Origin: Mycobacterium sp. GA-2829
GTDB taxonomy: Bacteria; Actinomycetota; Actinomycetes; Mycobacteriales; Mycobacteriaceae
Length of the DNA: 46,568 nucleotides
Assembly: GCF_001499965.1 (NCBI RefSeq)
Contig: NZ_LQIT01000041.1
Span: 1-46,568, forward strand
Reading direction: 5' to 3'
This document shows positions 32,623-39,637 of this stretch, in pieces. A program made the position numbers and the translations under genes. Numbering within the stretch: the first letter of the stretch is position 1; every line of letters begins with the position of its first letter. Below the pieces are notes generated by a model. It saw only the letters and a program-made list of their open reading frames with translations. It was not told where the DNA came from and made no database searches.

Positions 32623-33956
32623 ATGACCAACTGACACAACTCCTCCAAAAGCTCGATGAACCGGTGGCCCGGTACTCGATGCTGGACCGTTACTACACCG
32701 GCATGCAGGGCGCGGCGTTCCTGTCCCCGGAATCGAAGGTCGCCTTGGGTAACCGGTTCGGGCGCATGGCGTCCAACATCTGCCGCCTGTCGATCACCGC
32801 CCTCGCGGAGCGCCTCCGCATCACCGGGTTCTCCGACCCCGCCCTCTGGGATGACTGGATCCGCTGTGACCTCGACCAGCTCTCCGGAACTGCGCACCGT
32901 GAAGCCCTGCTGTTGGGCGACTCCTACGCGATGGTGTGGGCCGACACGTTCGGCCGGCCCAAGGTCACCATCGAATCCGCGAAACAGGTTGCTGTGCAGT
33001 GCGATCCGGGAACCAGGCAGATCCTGGCCGCGGTGAAGCGGTGGGAAACCGCGACCACCACCGAGGCGGTCCACTACATGCCTGACCGAATCGTCCGCCT
33101 ACGCGCGAATGCGACGGGCGCCACTATCAACGGGTTCCAACCGGTGGAGGAGATCGCCAACCCGCTGGGAGTGGTGCCGGTCGTGCAGATCCGAAACAGT
33201 GACCGCATCCTCGACGGGCGCGGACTGTCCGAACTCGACGACCTGATGCCGCTCGTGGACGCTCTCAACAAGAGCCTGCTCGACATGATGGTCACCTCCG
33301 AATACACCGGCCGGCCGCGCCGCTGGGCAACTGGTGTTGAACTGACGGAGAAGCCCGTCCTCGACGACGACGGCAACCCCGTCCTCGACGAGAACAACGA
33401 GCCGGTGATGACCGAAGTCAACCCGATCCCCGAGGGCAATCGCGCGATGATCGCCGAGGAGGAGGGCGCGAAGTTCGGTCAACTCGCCGCCGCCGACCTC
33501 GGCGGGTACGAAGCGTCGGTTCGAGTGATCCTCGGACAGATCATGGCCGTGTCCACCCTGCCCGCGCACTACGTCGGGGTATTCACCGACAACCCCGCCT
33601 CCGCCGATGCTCTCCGCGCCGCTGAGGCATCGCTCACGGCCCGCGCTGAGGCAAGGCAGGCGACATTCGGGCGAGCGTGGGAGCAGGTCGCCAAACTGAT
33701 GATCGCCGTCCGAGATGGGCGCGACCCCAACCAGATCGACGTCCGGGTTCAGTGGGCCGACGCCGCCACCCGCTCCGTCGCGCAGGAAGCCGACGCCGTG
33801 GTCAAACTGCACACCGCTGGCCTGCTGCCCGCCTCCTACGCGCTCGCCAAACTCGGCTACTCCGACGACGAGATCGCCAAGATCCGTGCCGCCCGCCGCG
33901 CCGAAGCTCTCGACACCGTCGCCGTCGATCTGCAAGCCCTGCCGAGGTCGGCATGA
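32619..33956 (+). CDS. Portal protein (SPP1 Gp6-like)
   Basis: The portal forms the dodecameric DNA gate of the capsid. The protein has 445 residues, usual for the Gp6-like family. Recognisable features are the N-terminal LDRYYTGMQGAAFLSPESK, the clip/stem region LDGRGLSELDDLMPLVDALN, and the C-terminal crown-like alanine-rich helices (SADALRAAEASLTARAEARQ). The start overlaps the terminase stop as ATGA. Confidence 0.92.
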   Translation: MNDQLTQLLQKLDEPVARYSMLDRYYTGMQGAAFLSPESKVALGNRFGRMASNICRLSITALAERLRITGFSDPALWDDWIRCDLDQLSGTAHREALLLGDSYAMVWADTFGRPKVTIESAKQVAVQCDPGTRQILAAVKRWETATTTEAVHYMPDRIVRLRANATGATINGFQPVEEIANPLGVVPVVQIRNSDRILDGRGLSELDDLMPLVDALNKSLLDMMVTSEYTGRPRRWATGVELTEKPVLDDDGNPVLDENNEPVMTEVNPIPEGNRAMIAEEEGAKFGQLAAADLGGYEASVRVILGQIMAVSTLPAHYVGVFTDNPASADALRAAEASLTARAEARQATFGRAWEQVAKLMIAVRDGRDPNQIDVRVQWADAATRSVAQEADAVVKLHTAGLLPASYALAKLGYSDDEIAKIRAARRAEALDTVAVDLQALPRSA

Positions 33957-34540
33957 CAGCCGTCGAGGAGTTCCAGGTCAGTACCGCGACGCTGGCCGCC
34001 ACGACCCAACAAGAGGTGCTGACCGTGTACGCCGCGTACACGGCCGGTCAGATCAGCATGGAAGACGCCATGCTGATCATCGGCGGCATCATCAACCGCG
34101 CCACCGCCGCCGCAGTCACCCTCGGAGATCTCTGGCTCACCGCCCAGATCGAAGAACTCACCGGGGTTGCGACCCGCTCGGTCGGGGTCCTCCCCACCGA
34201 TGACTCCGAACGCCTCATCACCGCCGTGCACACTGTGCTGACCGAGCAGGCCGACGCCGAGATGCGCCTGTCCCGCCTGGCCCGCAGTGAATCCCTCGAG
34301 GCCGCCCAGAACGGCATCCACGAAGCCATGCAGTCCCAGCAGCTCGTCGAGGGCTGGACCCGGCAGATGGACGCCGACCCCTGCCAGCTCTGCACCTGGT
34401 GGTGGCGAGAGGGCCGAATCTGGCCCAAGGAACACCCCTTCCAGCGACACAAGGGCTGCAACTGCCAACCCCGCATCGTCCTCGCCGAGGACATCAAGTC
34501 CACCGGCTACACCCGCCAACTCAGAAGGAGCGCAGCATGA
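33953..34540 (+). CDS. MuF-like head morphogenesis protein
   Basis: The protein has 195 residues, lies between portal and scaffold genes and overlaps both by ATGA. The C-terminus has the MuF-type metal motif DADPCQLCTWWWREGRIWP followed by HKGCNCQPRIV. The N-terminal 120 residues are helical. MuF-type minor head proteins associate with the portal inside the capsid. It is shorter than many MuF proteins and carries no fused toxin or protease domain. Confidence 0.82.
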   Translation: MTAVEEFQVSTATLAATTQQEVLTVYAAYTAGQISMEDAMLIIGGIINRATAAAVTLGDLWLTAQIEELTGVATRSVGVLPTDDSERLITAVHTVLTEQADAEMRLSRLARSESLEAAQNGIHEAMQSQQLVEGWTRQMDADPCQLCTWWWREGRIWPKEHPFQRHKGCNCQPRIVLAEDIKSTGYTRQLRRSAA

Positions 34541-34983
34541 CCGACGACAATCCCGACAACGAGATCAACGAAGCGGCCGAAACAGATTCGGAAATCCGAA
34601 ATACCGAGCAAGCCGCCGACGGCGATGTGGGGGTATCTCCCAATGCCGATGATGAGCCGGACACCTTCCCCCGCGCCTACGTCGAGGATCTGCGCCAGGA
34701 GAACGGCAAGTACCGGCAGCGCGCCCAGAAGGCCGACGTTTACGCACAGCGCCTCCACACCGAACTCGTCAGGGCAACCGGCAGGCTAGCCGACCCCACC
34801 GACATGCCCTTCGACGAGGACCATCTTGCCGAGCCCGACAAGATGACCGCAGCCATCGACGACCTGCTGGCACGCAAACCGCACCTTGCTAGCCGCCGCC
34901 CCGTCGGCGACATCGGCCAGGGCGTGTCACCCCCCGGCGGTACCGTCGACCTCGCCGCAATCCTGCGCGGCAAAGCCAGCTAA
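34537..34983 (+). CDS. Capsid scaffolding protein
   Basis: The protein has 148 residues, with a very acidic disordered N-terminus (about 1-45), a helical coiled-coil-like middle (PRAYVEDLRQENGKYRQRAQ, then YAQRLHTELVRATGRL), and a glycine/proline hinge before a basic end (AAILRGKAS). This composition and the position just before the capsid gene are those of HK97-type scaffolds in actinophages. No protease gene is seen. Confidence 0.8.
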   Translation: MTDDNPDNEINEAAETDSEIRNTEQAADGDVGVSPNADDEPDTFPRAYVEDLRQENGKYRQRAQKADVYAQRLHTELVRATGRLADPTDMPFDEDHLAEPDKMTAAIDDLLARKPHLASRRPVGDIGQGVSPPGGTVDLAAILRGKAS

Positions 34984-34999
34984 AGGGGAAGGTGTCAAC

Positions 35000-35167
35000 G
35001 TGGCGCAGTTCGTGATCAACAAGGGGTACGAGTCAGAGAAGACGGTCGAGGCGAAGAACTTCCGGGAGGTGGAGTCGCTCGTGGTGTTCTTTTCTCCGGC
35101 CGACGAGAAGGTTTTCGCACTGCCGACGACGAGCGTGACCTCAATCGAGCGAGTGTCGCAGTCATAA
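35000..35167 (+). CDS. 55-aa protein between scaffold and capsid
   Basis: A GTG with GGGGAAGG 7-8 bases upstream starts a 55-residue protein, MAQFVINKGYESEKTVEAKN onward, ending TSVTSIERVSQS. It looks like a compact beta fold (VESLVVFFSPADEKVFALPT). By location it could be a capsid-decoration, cement or size-determining factor, but no family is recognised. Confidence 0.6.
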   Translation: MAQFVINKGYESEKTVEAKNFREVESLVVFFSPADEKVFALPTTSVTSIERVSQS

Positions 35168-35179
35168 ACCCCCCCGGGG

Positions 35180-35268
35180 TATGCTGATGGGGTCGGTCCT
35201 GGTGGCCGGCCCCATCGCTGTCCTGGTGACACGGGTTCCCTGAATCCACTACGTGACTCAAAGTCACG
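35180..35268 (+). promoter_or_regulatory. Structured leader of the capsid gene
   Basis: The 119-base gap before the capsid gene holds TATGCT (35180-35185, possible -10 box), then an 11-bp stem with one G-T pair (35186-35196 with 35206-35216, 9-base loop), then a perfect dyad CGTGACT-CAA-AGTCACG (35252-35268) ending 18 bases before the capsid ATG. The first hairpin may attenuate or process read-through RNA; the dyad could be an operator or mRNA element. Confidence 0.5.
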
Positions 35269-35286
35269 CTGTCACAAGGACATTCC

Positions 35287-36135
35287 ATGACTGAAACAAC
35301 TGCCGCCAATCCCGAGCTTCTCGCTGACCAGGTAGCCAATCTCCTCGTCCAACCCCTCGAAGCCGCCAGCGTCGTCCTCTCCAGCGGACCGCGGATCTTC
35401 GACACCAGCGGCGTGCTGCGCATCCCCAAGCTCGTGTCCGGCTCTACCCCCACGTTCGTCGGGGAAGGCCAGCTGATCCCCGACACTGCCGACGTCGACT
35501 TCGACGAACTCGTCCTGATGCCGACCGAACGCAAGAGCATCAAGACGATCCTGAAGTACACCAACGAGCTGGTCCGCCAGTCGGTGCTCGGCATCGACGC
35601 AGTCCTCAAGGCCCGCCTCGTCAAGGATGTCTCCGACGCCCTCGACGACGCACTGCTCAAGGGCACCGGCACCTCCGACACGATCACCGGCTTCATCAAC
35701 CAGCCCAACGTCCAGACCTCCGACTGGGACCCCACCGACCCGGACAGCCTCATGGACGCCATCGGCTTGGCCGTCGCCGCCGAGGCCAACCCGAACCGGT
35801 GGTTCATCAACGGCGCGGACTTCATCAAGCTCCGCAAGGTAAAAGAGAACAATTCTGGAAGCAAGAAGTACGTCCTCGAGTCGGACCTGACCAAGGACGC
35901 CACCTACCGGCTCTTTGGCTTGGAGGTGGTCGTTACCAACAAGCTGGCTGAAGGCCAGGCGGTCCTGGCCGACATGTCCCAGGTGGCCATCGCCCGCGAC
36001 ATCGCACCCTCGGTCACGGTCCTCACGGAACGCTACGCCGAGTTTGATCAGGTCGGTTTGAGGGTCGTGACTCGTTATGACCTCGGCCTGCTGCACCCCG
36101 AGGGCGTCATCGTCCTGGACACGGACGGCAGCTAG
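35287..36135 (+). CDS. Major capsid protein (HK97 fold)
   Basis: The protein has 282 residues. Features of the HK97 capsid family are the N-arm, the P-domain segments (IPKLVSGSTPTFVGEGQLIP, then ERKSIKTILKYTNELVRQS), the spine helix LKARLVKDVSDALDDALLKG and GTGTSDTITGFINQP, and the C-terminal VGLRVVTRYDLGLLHPEGVI. It has no long N-terminal delta domain, in agreement with a separate scaffold gene. It follows the structured leader and is the only main-operon gene with a large gap before it. Confidence 0.9.
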   Translation: MTETTAANPELLADQVANLLVQPLEAASVVLSSGPRIFDTSGVLRIPKLVSGSTPTFVGEGQLIPDTADVDFDELVLMPTERKSIKTILKYTNELVRQSVLGIDAVLKARLVKDVSDALDDALLKGTGTSDTITGFINQPNVQTSDWDPTDPDSLMDAIGLAVAAEANPNRWFINGADFIKLRKVKENNSGSKKYVLESDLTKDATYRLFGLEVVVTNKLAEGQAVLADMSQVAIARDIAPSVTVLTERYAEFDQVGLRVVTRYDLGLLHPEGVIVLDTDGS

Positions 36136-36452
36136 TGGCTGTTGAAGCCGAGCAGGTGGCCGCGTTCCTCGGGAAACCCGAAGACGCGGCCACCCTGGCC
36201 ATCGCCCAGCAGGCCGTCCCTATCGTCACAGTGATGGTTCGGGCCTACGTGCGTGGCGGTCCCGGATGGGAGTCAAACGAGGAGTTGGACGCCGTGATCG
36301 TCACCGCCTCGGCTCGCATGGTGTCCAACCCATCCGGGATCGCTCACGACGCCACCGCCGGCCAGTTCACCCAGTCAGTGCGGGGAGCTTTCCAGGGCTG
36401 GACGCTCGCCGAGCTGTTCGTCCTCAACCGGTACCGCAGGCGCGCGATGTAG
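36135..36452 (+). CDS. Head-tail connector (adaptor) protein
   Basis: The protein has 105 residues. The pattern AEQVAAFLGKPEDAATLAIA, then VTASARMVSNPSGIAHDATA and ELFVLNRYRRRAM is that of gp6/gp15-type head-completion proteins of actinophages. The GTG overlaps the capsid stop by one base. It is the last gene of the element: 214 non-coding bases follow before attR, where a phage would continue with tail genes. Confidence 0.78.
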   Translation: MAVEAEQVAAFLGKPEDAATLAIAQQAVPIVTVMVRAYVRGGPGWESNEELDAVIVTASARMVSNPSGIAHDATAGQFTQSVRGAFQGWTLAELFVLNRYRRRAM

Positions 36453-36554
36453 ATCAGGTCGGCCTGGCGTCAAACCCCGCTTCACTCCTTTCGAGGGGCA
36501 AGGGTTCACCACGACCGGACATATGGCGTCTGAGAGTGGATTCCTGCGCCGGGC

Positions 36555-36584
36555 CGACCACACCGTGACCACAATTTGACCACA
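36555..36584 (+). repeat. Arm-type integrase site candidates, right side
   Basis: CGACCACA (36555-36562), TGACCACA (36566-36573) and TGACCACA (36577-36584) are direct repeats with 11-base phasing, 82 bases before attR. They match the two copies near attL in sequence, orientation and spacing. Confidence 0.7.
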
Positions 36585-36602
36585 GTTACAGTTATCTCCG
36601 GT

Positions 36603-36666
36603 GAATCACACTGAGGTGATTTCGCAGGAAACCGCGTGTGGAATCACCTGAACAGCACCGTGATTC
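36603..36666. repeat. GAATCAC inverted repeats next to attR
   Basis: GAATCAC at 36603-36609 and 36641-36647, and the inverse GTGATT(C) at 36616-36621 and 36660-36666, form two nested dyads between the arm sites and the core. The last copy abuts the attR core. They may bind the excisionase-like protein. No ORF is present in this gap. Confidence 0.5.
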
Positions 36667-36712
36667 GCCTTTGCAAGGCAGATGTCAGGAGTTCGAATCT
36701 CCTAGGCTCCAC
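36667..36712 (+). repeat. attR core (46-bp direct repeat, right copy)
   Basis: This copy is identical to the 3' part of tRNA-Ala (25601-25646) but has no 5' half, so it is not a second tRNA. The T-rich stretch TCTTTTTGG just after it is probably the original sequence downstream of the tRNA gene. Confidence 0.97.
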
Positions 36713-36801
36713 TCTTTTTGGCACACCGCGCCAGATGGATCGGCTCGAGGCGTTCATCGCCACATCCGCCCCTTCCTCGGCAGGCTCCAGCCCTCGTGAC
36801 G

Positions 36802-37215
36802 TCAGGGCTTGGGGGCGACGTCCACACTCGGCGGCAGCGGCGACGGCTCCGGCTGCATCGAGCGGCGCAGGATCGAGAAGCTCACTGCGCCGACGGCGAG
36901 CACACCCGCACCCACCCCGACGATCAGCAGGCGCTTACGCCGCTTGTTCTTCACCCGGGCTCCGGTGAGGACCTCGGGAAGGCTGCTGACGGCCTCCTGC
37001 GCGGCCGCGAGCTCGGCCACCAGGGTCTGCTGCGCGGTGGCCAGTTCGCGGCGAAGCTGACCGCTGCGGTAGCGCCTGCGCAGTTCGGCGGCCGTCGCCC
37101 GGGCGGTGTCCGTGCTCACCCCCAGCGCGCCGCGGGTCACGTCGACGGGCCCGAGCGCGGTGTACGTCAGGCCGCGGGCCAGCCGCTGGCGCGATGTCAG
37201 GGGTGCGGGGCTCAT
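36802..37215 (-). CDS. cwsA: Cell wall synthesis protein CwsA
   Basis: CwsA is a mycobacterial membrane protein known to interact with CrgA and the polar protein Wag31 and to support division and polar growth. It has 137 residues. The N-terminal cytoplasmic part includes a likely coiled coil (TAAELRRRYRSGQLRRELAT), with one TM helix about 104-122 (LLIVGVGAGVLAVGAVSFSI) and a short proline-rich tail. ATG 37215 is chosen because GAGAGG precedes it and homologs start there. It diverges from ppiA and is now separated from alaT by the integrated element. Confidence 0.9.
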   Translation of the reverse strand: MSPAPLTSRQRLARGLTYTALGPVDVTRGALGVSTDTARATAAELRRRYRSGQLRRELATAQQTLVAELAAAQEAVSSLPEVLTGARVKNKRRKRLLIVGVGAGVLAVGAVSFSILRRSMQPEPSPLPPSVDVAPKP

Positions 37216-37312
37216 GCGGATACCTCTCTCGCGGTGCCGGGTCGGGCACGTACAGCCTGCCATCACCGGGTGCGGTGACGACACGCAATCGGCGGATGGC
37301 AGACTGACTTTC

Positions 37313-37840
37313 GTGACGAGCCCCATTCAGACCGCGACGGCCACCCTGCACACCAATCGTGGCGACATCAAGATCGCCCTGTTCGGAAACCACGCACCGA
37401 AGACGGTGTCGAATTTCGTCGGACTGGCCCAGGGCACGAAGGACTACCAGGGCGAGAACGCCTCGGGCAGCACGTCCGGCCCGTTCTACGACGGCGCCGT
37501 GTTCCACCGTGTCATCTCGGGCTTCATGATCCAGGGCGGCGACCCGACCGGCACCGGCCGCGGCGGGCCGGGTTACCAGTTCGCCGACGAGTTCCACCCC
37601 GAGCTGCAGTTCGACAAGCCCTACCTGCTGGCCATGGCCAACGCCGGACCGGGCACCAACGGTTCGCAGTTCTTCATCACCGTCGGCCAGACCCCGCACC
37701 TCAACCGGCGGCACACCATCTTCGGTGAGGTCGTCGACGAGGAGTCGCAGAAGGTCGTCGACGCGATCGCCAACACGGCGACCGACCGTAACGACCGTCC
37801 GACCGATCCCGTGGTCATCGAGTCGGTCACCATCAGCTGA
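37313..37840 (+). CDS. ppiA: Peptidyl-prolyl cis-trans isomerase (cyclophilin A)
   Basis: PpiA is a cytoplasmic protein-folding isomerase of 175 residues. The cyclophilin active-site segments FHRVISGFMIQGGD and GTNGSQFFITVG are present. GTG 37313 is the chosen start: an ATG upstream (37292) hits a stop after three codons, and the family N-terminus begins shortly before TATATLHTNRGDIKI. No signal peptide is seen. Confidence 0.96.
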   Translation: MTSPIQTATATLHTNRGDIKIALFGNHAPKTVSNFVGLAQGTKDYQGENASGSTSGPFYDGAVFHRVISGFMIQGGDPTGTGRGGPGYQFADEFHPELQFDKPYLLAMANAGPGTNGSQFFITVGQTPHLNRRHTIFGEVVDEESQKVVDAIANTATDRNDRPTDPVVIESVTIS

Positions 37841-37852
37841 CCGACTGACGCC

Positions 37853-38272
37853 TCACTGCGCGCCGGTGTAGCCGGCCGCAGTGAGGGCGTCGAGCACCTC
37901 GAGTGGGTCGGTTCCCAGATCCCACCGGGTGAACACGTGCAGCCGGTCGTCGGCTGTGTCGATCTCCAGTAGCCGCGTCTTACGCGCCAGCCGCCGGAAC
38001 TCCGTGATCCGGACGAGCTTGATCTCGGCGTTCGTCAGCACCTGCGTATTCCGCCAACCGCGGATTGCGACGCCTTCGGTGGTGATTGCCAGCTTCGGCC
38101 GCGCACGCCACGACAAGATTGCAAACGTGATCAGTCCCACTGCGGCAATCCCCGTGATGACACGTCCTGGCGCATCTGTGACGACAGTCACACAGACGAT
38201 AGCCATCAGGATTCCCACGAGCCCGCAACCTGCTATTCCGAGCGGTCGCGGGCTCCACTCAGTTTGCTGCAT
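37853..38272 (-). CDS. PH-domain membrane protein (Rv0010c-like)
   Basis: This 139-residue protein has two TM helices (about 10-31 and 35-54) followed by a bacterial PH-like domain (KLAITTEGVAIRGWRNTQVL, then RITEFRRLARKTRLLEID). It matches Rv0010c by position. A DnaA box lies between its likely ribosome-binding site (GAGGG) and start codon. The function is unknown. Confidence 0.87.
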   Translation of the reverse strand: MQQTEWSPRPLGIAGCGLVGILMAIVCVTVVTDAPGRVITGIAAVGLITFAILSWRARPKLAITTEGVAIRGWRNTQVLTNAEIKLVRITEFRRLARKTRLLEIDTADDRLHVFTRWDLGTDPLEVLDALTAAGYTGAQ

Positions 38273-38275
38273 GAG

Positions 38276-38316
38276 TTGTCCACACCCTCTTACCGTTGCC
38301 GATGAGGTTATCCACA
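38276..38316 (+). promoter_or_regulatory. Two DnaA boxes between Rv0010c homolog and crgA
   Basis: TTGTCCACA (38276-38284), the mycobacterial consensus, and TTATCCACA (38308-38316), the classical consensus, lie in the same orientation 32 bases apart, about three helical turns. Both are better matches than any box in oriC itself. Confidence 0.65.
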
Positions 38317-38427
38317 GGTGCTATCCCCAATGGGGATGAACTACACGGTTGTGATTGCAGGCGCCTGAAGTTGCTGTGATACCGGTGGGAGCCGGCTGAG
38401 ATGAATTCATCTGGCCGGTTTCCGGGG

Positions 38428-38712
38428 TCAGCGCCAACGCATCGTGAGCAACAGACCCGAGATCATGAAGGCAAACGCGATCGCGTAGTTCCACGGGCCG
38501 AGGTCGGACATCCACTGCAGGAATCCCGGGGCGTCGATCGGGTTGGTGGCGGCGAGCTGGAACACCAGCAGCCAGATCAGGCCGATGATCATCAAGCCGA
38601 CGAACAGCGCGACGAACCACACGCTCGACGGCCCGGCCTTCACCTTCACCGGAGTCCGGCTCACCGGGTTGATGGTGAAGTCGTTCTTCTTGCGGACTTT
38701 CGACTTGGGCAT
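38428..38712 (-). CDS. crgA: Cell division protein CrgA
   Basis: CrgA is a small divisome membrane protein that in mycobacteria binds FtsZ, FtsQ, FtsI, PbpA and CwsA. It has 94 residues, begins MPKSKVRKKNDFTI and has two TM helices (about 30-52 and 73-90). ATG 38712 is preferred over the GTG 6 bases earlier because GAAGGTG is better placed. Its partner genes cwsA and pbpA are within 7 kb. Confidence 0.95.
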   Translation of the reverse strand: MPKSKVRKKNDFTINPVSRTPVKVKAGPSSVWFVALFVGLMIIGLIWLLVFQLAATNPIDAPGFLQWMSDLGPWNYAIAFAFMISGLLLTMRWR

Positions 38713-38777
38713 GGTCACCTTCGTGGCGGTCGGTGTCGCACTTCCCCCGGTGCGCTGACCGGCTCCGAAATGCGACG

Positions 38778-39614
38778 ATGGTGCGGATGCCCCCAGAGCC
38801 TAACGCAGGACCGGATCGGGATCGGCCGCCCACGGAGGCGACGGTCCCCGCAGCACCCGGGCGTCCCGCCACCGGACGGCGCTCCGCGTGGCGGTTCGGG
38901 GTGCCCCTGGTGTGCCTGGCGGCGGGGCTGTTGCTGGCGGCCACCCACGGGGTCTCCGGCGGCGACGAGATCCGGCGCAGCGACGCACCCCGCCTGGTCG
39001 ACCTGGTCCGCGAGGCGCAACAGTCGGTCGACCTGCTCGGCGCCGAACGGGATACCCTCGCCGCCGAGGTCGACGGTCACCACGGCGGCAGCCCGGGCGC
39101 CGACGCCGCCCTGGCCGCCATCACCAACCGGTCCGCGGCGCTCGCCGTCGGAGTGGGCATCGACCCGATGAAGGGGCCGGGGCTGGTCGTCACCCTCGAC
39201 GACGCCCACCGCGACGCCGAGGGCCGCTTCCCGCGCGACGCTGCCCCCGACGATCTGGTGGTGCACCAGCAGGACATCCAGGCCGTCCTCAACGCACTGT
39301 GGAGTGCGGGCGCCGAGGGCGTCCAGATGCAGGACCAGCGGATCATCGCCACCTCGGCGCCCCGCTGCGTCGGCAACACGCTGCTGCTCAACGGCCGCAC
39401 CTACAGCCCGCCGTACGTGATCACCGCGATCGGGGACGCCGAGGCGATGCAGGCCGCGCTGGCGGCGTCGCCGCTGGTGTCGCTTTACCGGCAGTACGTG
39501 ATGCGGTTCGGCCTCGGCTACACCGAGGAACCGCGCGGCGAGGTCGAACTCGTCGGTCACACCGAACCGGTGCGGATGCGGTTCGCGAAACCCCTCGGTC
39601 CCCTGGGGTACTGA
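38778..39614 (+). CDS. DUF881 membrane-anchored protein (Rv0012-like)
   Basis: The protein has 278 residues from ATG 38778; the frame opens at GTG 38733, and ATG 38787 is another option. A proline-rich N-terminus precedes one TM helix (FGVPLVCLAAGLLLAATHGV), then a helical segment and the DUF881 domain (GPGLVVTLDDAHRDAEGRFP, DDLVVHQQDIQAVLNALWSA, RCVGNTLLLNGRTYSPPYVI). DUF881 proteins lie next to division genes in many Gram-positives. The role is unknown. Confidence 0.88.
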   Translation: MVRMPPEPNAGPDRDRPPTEATVPAAPGRPATGRRSAWRFGVPLVCLAAGLLLAATHGVSGGDEIRRSDAPRLVDLVREAQQSVDLLGAERDTLAAEVDGHHGGSPGADAALAAITNRSAALAVGVGIDPMKGPGLVVTLDDAHRDAEGRFPRDAAPDDLVVHQQDIQAVLNALWSAGAEGVQMQDQRIIATSAPRCVGNTLLLNGRTYSPPYVITAIGDAEAMQAALAASPLVSLYRQYVMRFGLGYTEEPRGEVELVGHTEPVRMRFAKPLGPLGY

Positions 39615-39637
39615 ACGACCGCATGTAACCTGGGCGA

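Larger units (their letters stand above)
25601..36712 (+). mobile_element. Integrated 11.1-kb tail-less capsid-encoding element
   Basis: The element is bounded by 46-bp direct repeats and carries, in order, int and an XRE repressor (minus), then an excisionase-like HTH, four small genes, a RepA-like ATPase, HNH, terminase, portal, MuF-like, scaffold, capsid and connector genes (plus). Start and stop codons overlap through most of the plus operon. It lacks tail, tape-measure, lysin, holin and DNA-polymerase genes. The plan matches capsid-forming phage-inducible islands and resembles the phiRv1/phiRv2 elements in size. The alternative is a prophage that lost its tail half, but no fragments remain between the connector gene and attR. 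Confidence 0.9.

Noticed and set aside
36667..36712. Second tRNA-Ala gene
   Set aside because: Only the anticodon-arm-to-3'-end part is present. There is no D-arm or 5' acceptor strand, so it is the attR copy.
25601..36712. Anti-phage defence or toxin-antitoxin cargo in the element
   Set aside because: No restriction, abortive-infection, CBASS, retron or toxin motif was recognised; the small proteins look like phage-type zinc or structural proteins.
25601..36712. Integration-dependent immunity, with attP inside the repressor gene
   Set aside because: The att core is in non-coding DNA beyond the integrase stop, 1.2 kb from the repressor gene, so integration does not change the repressor C-terminus.
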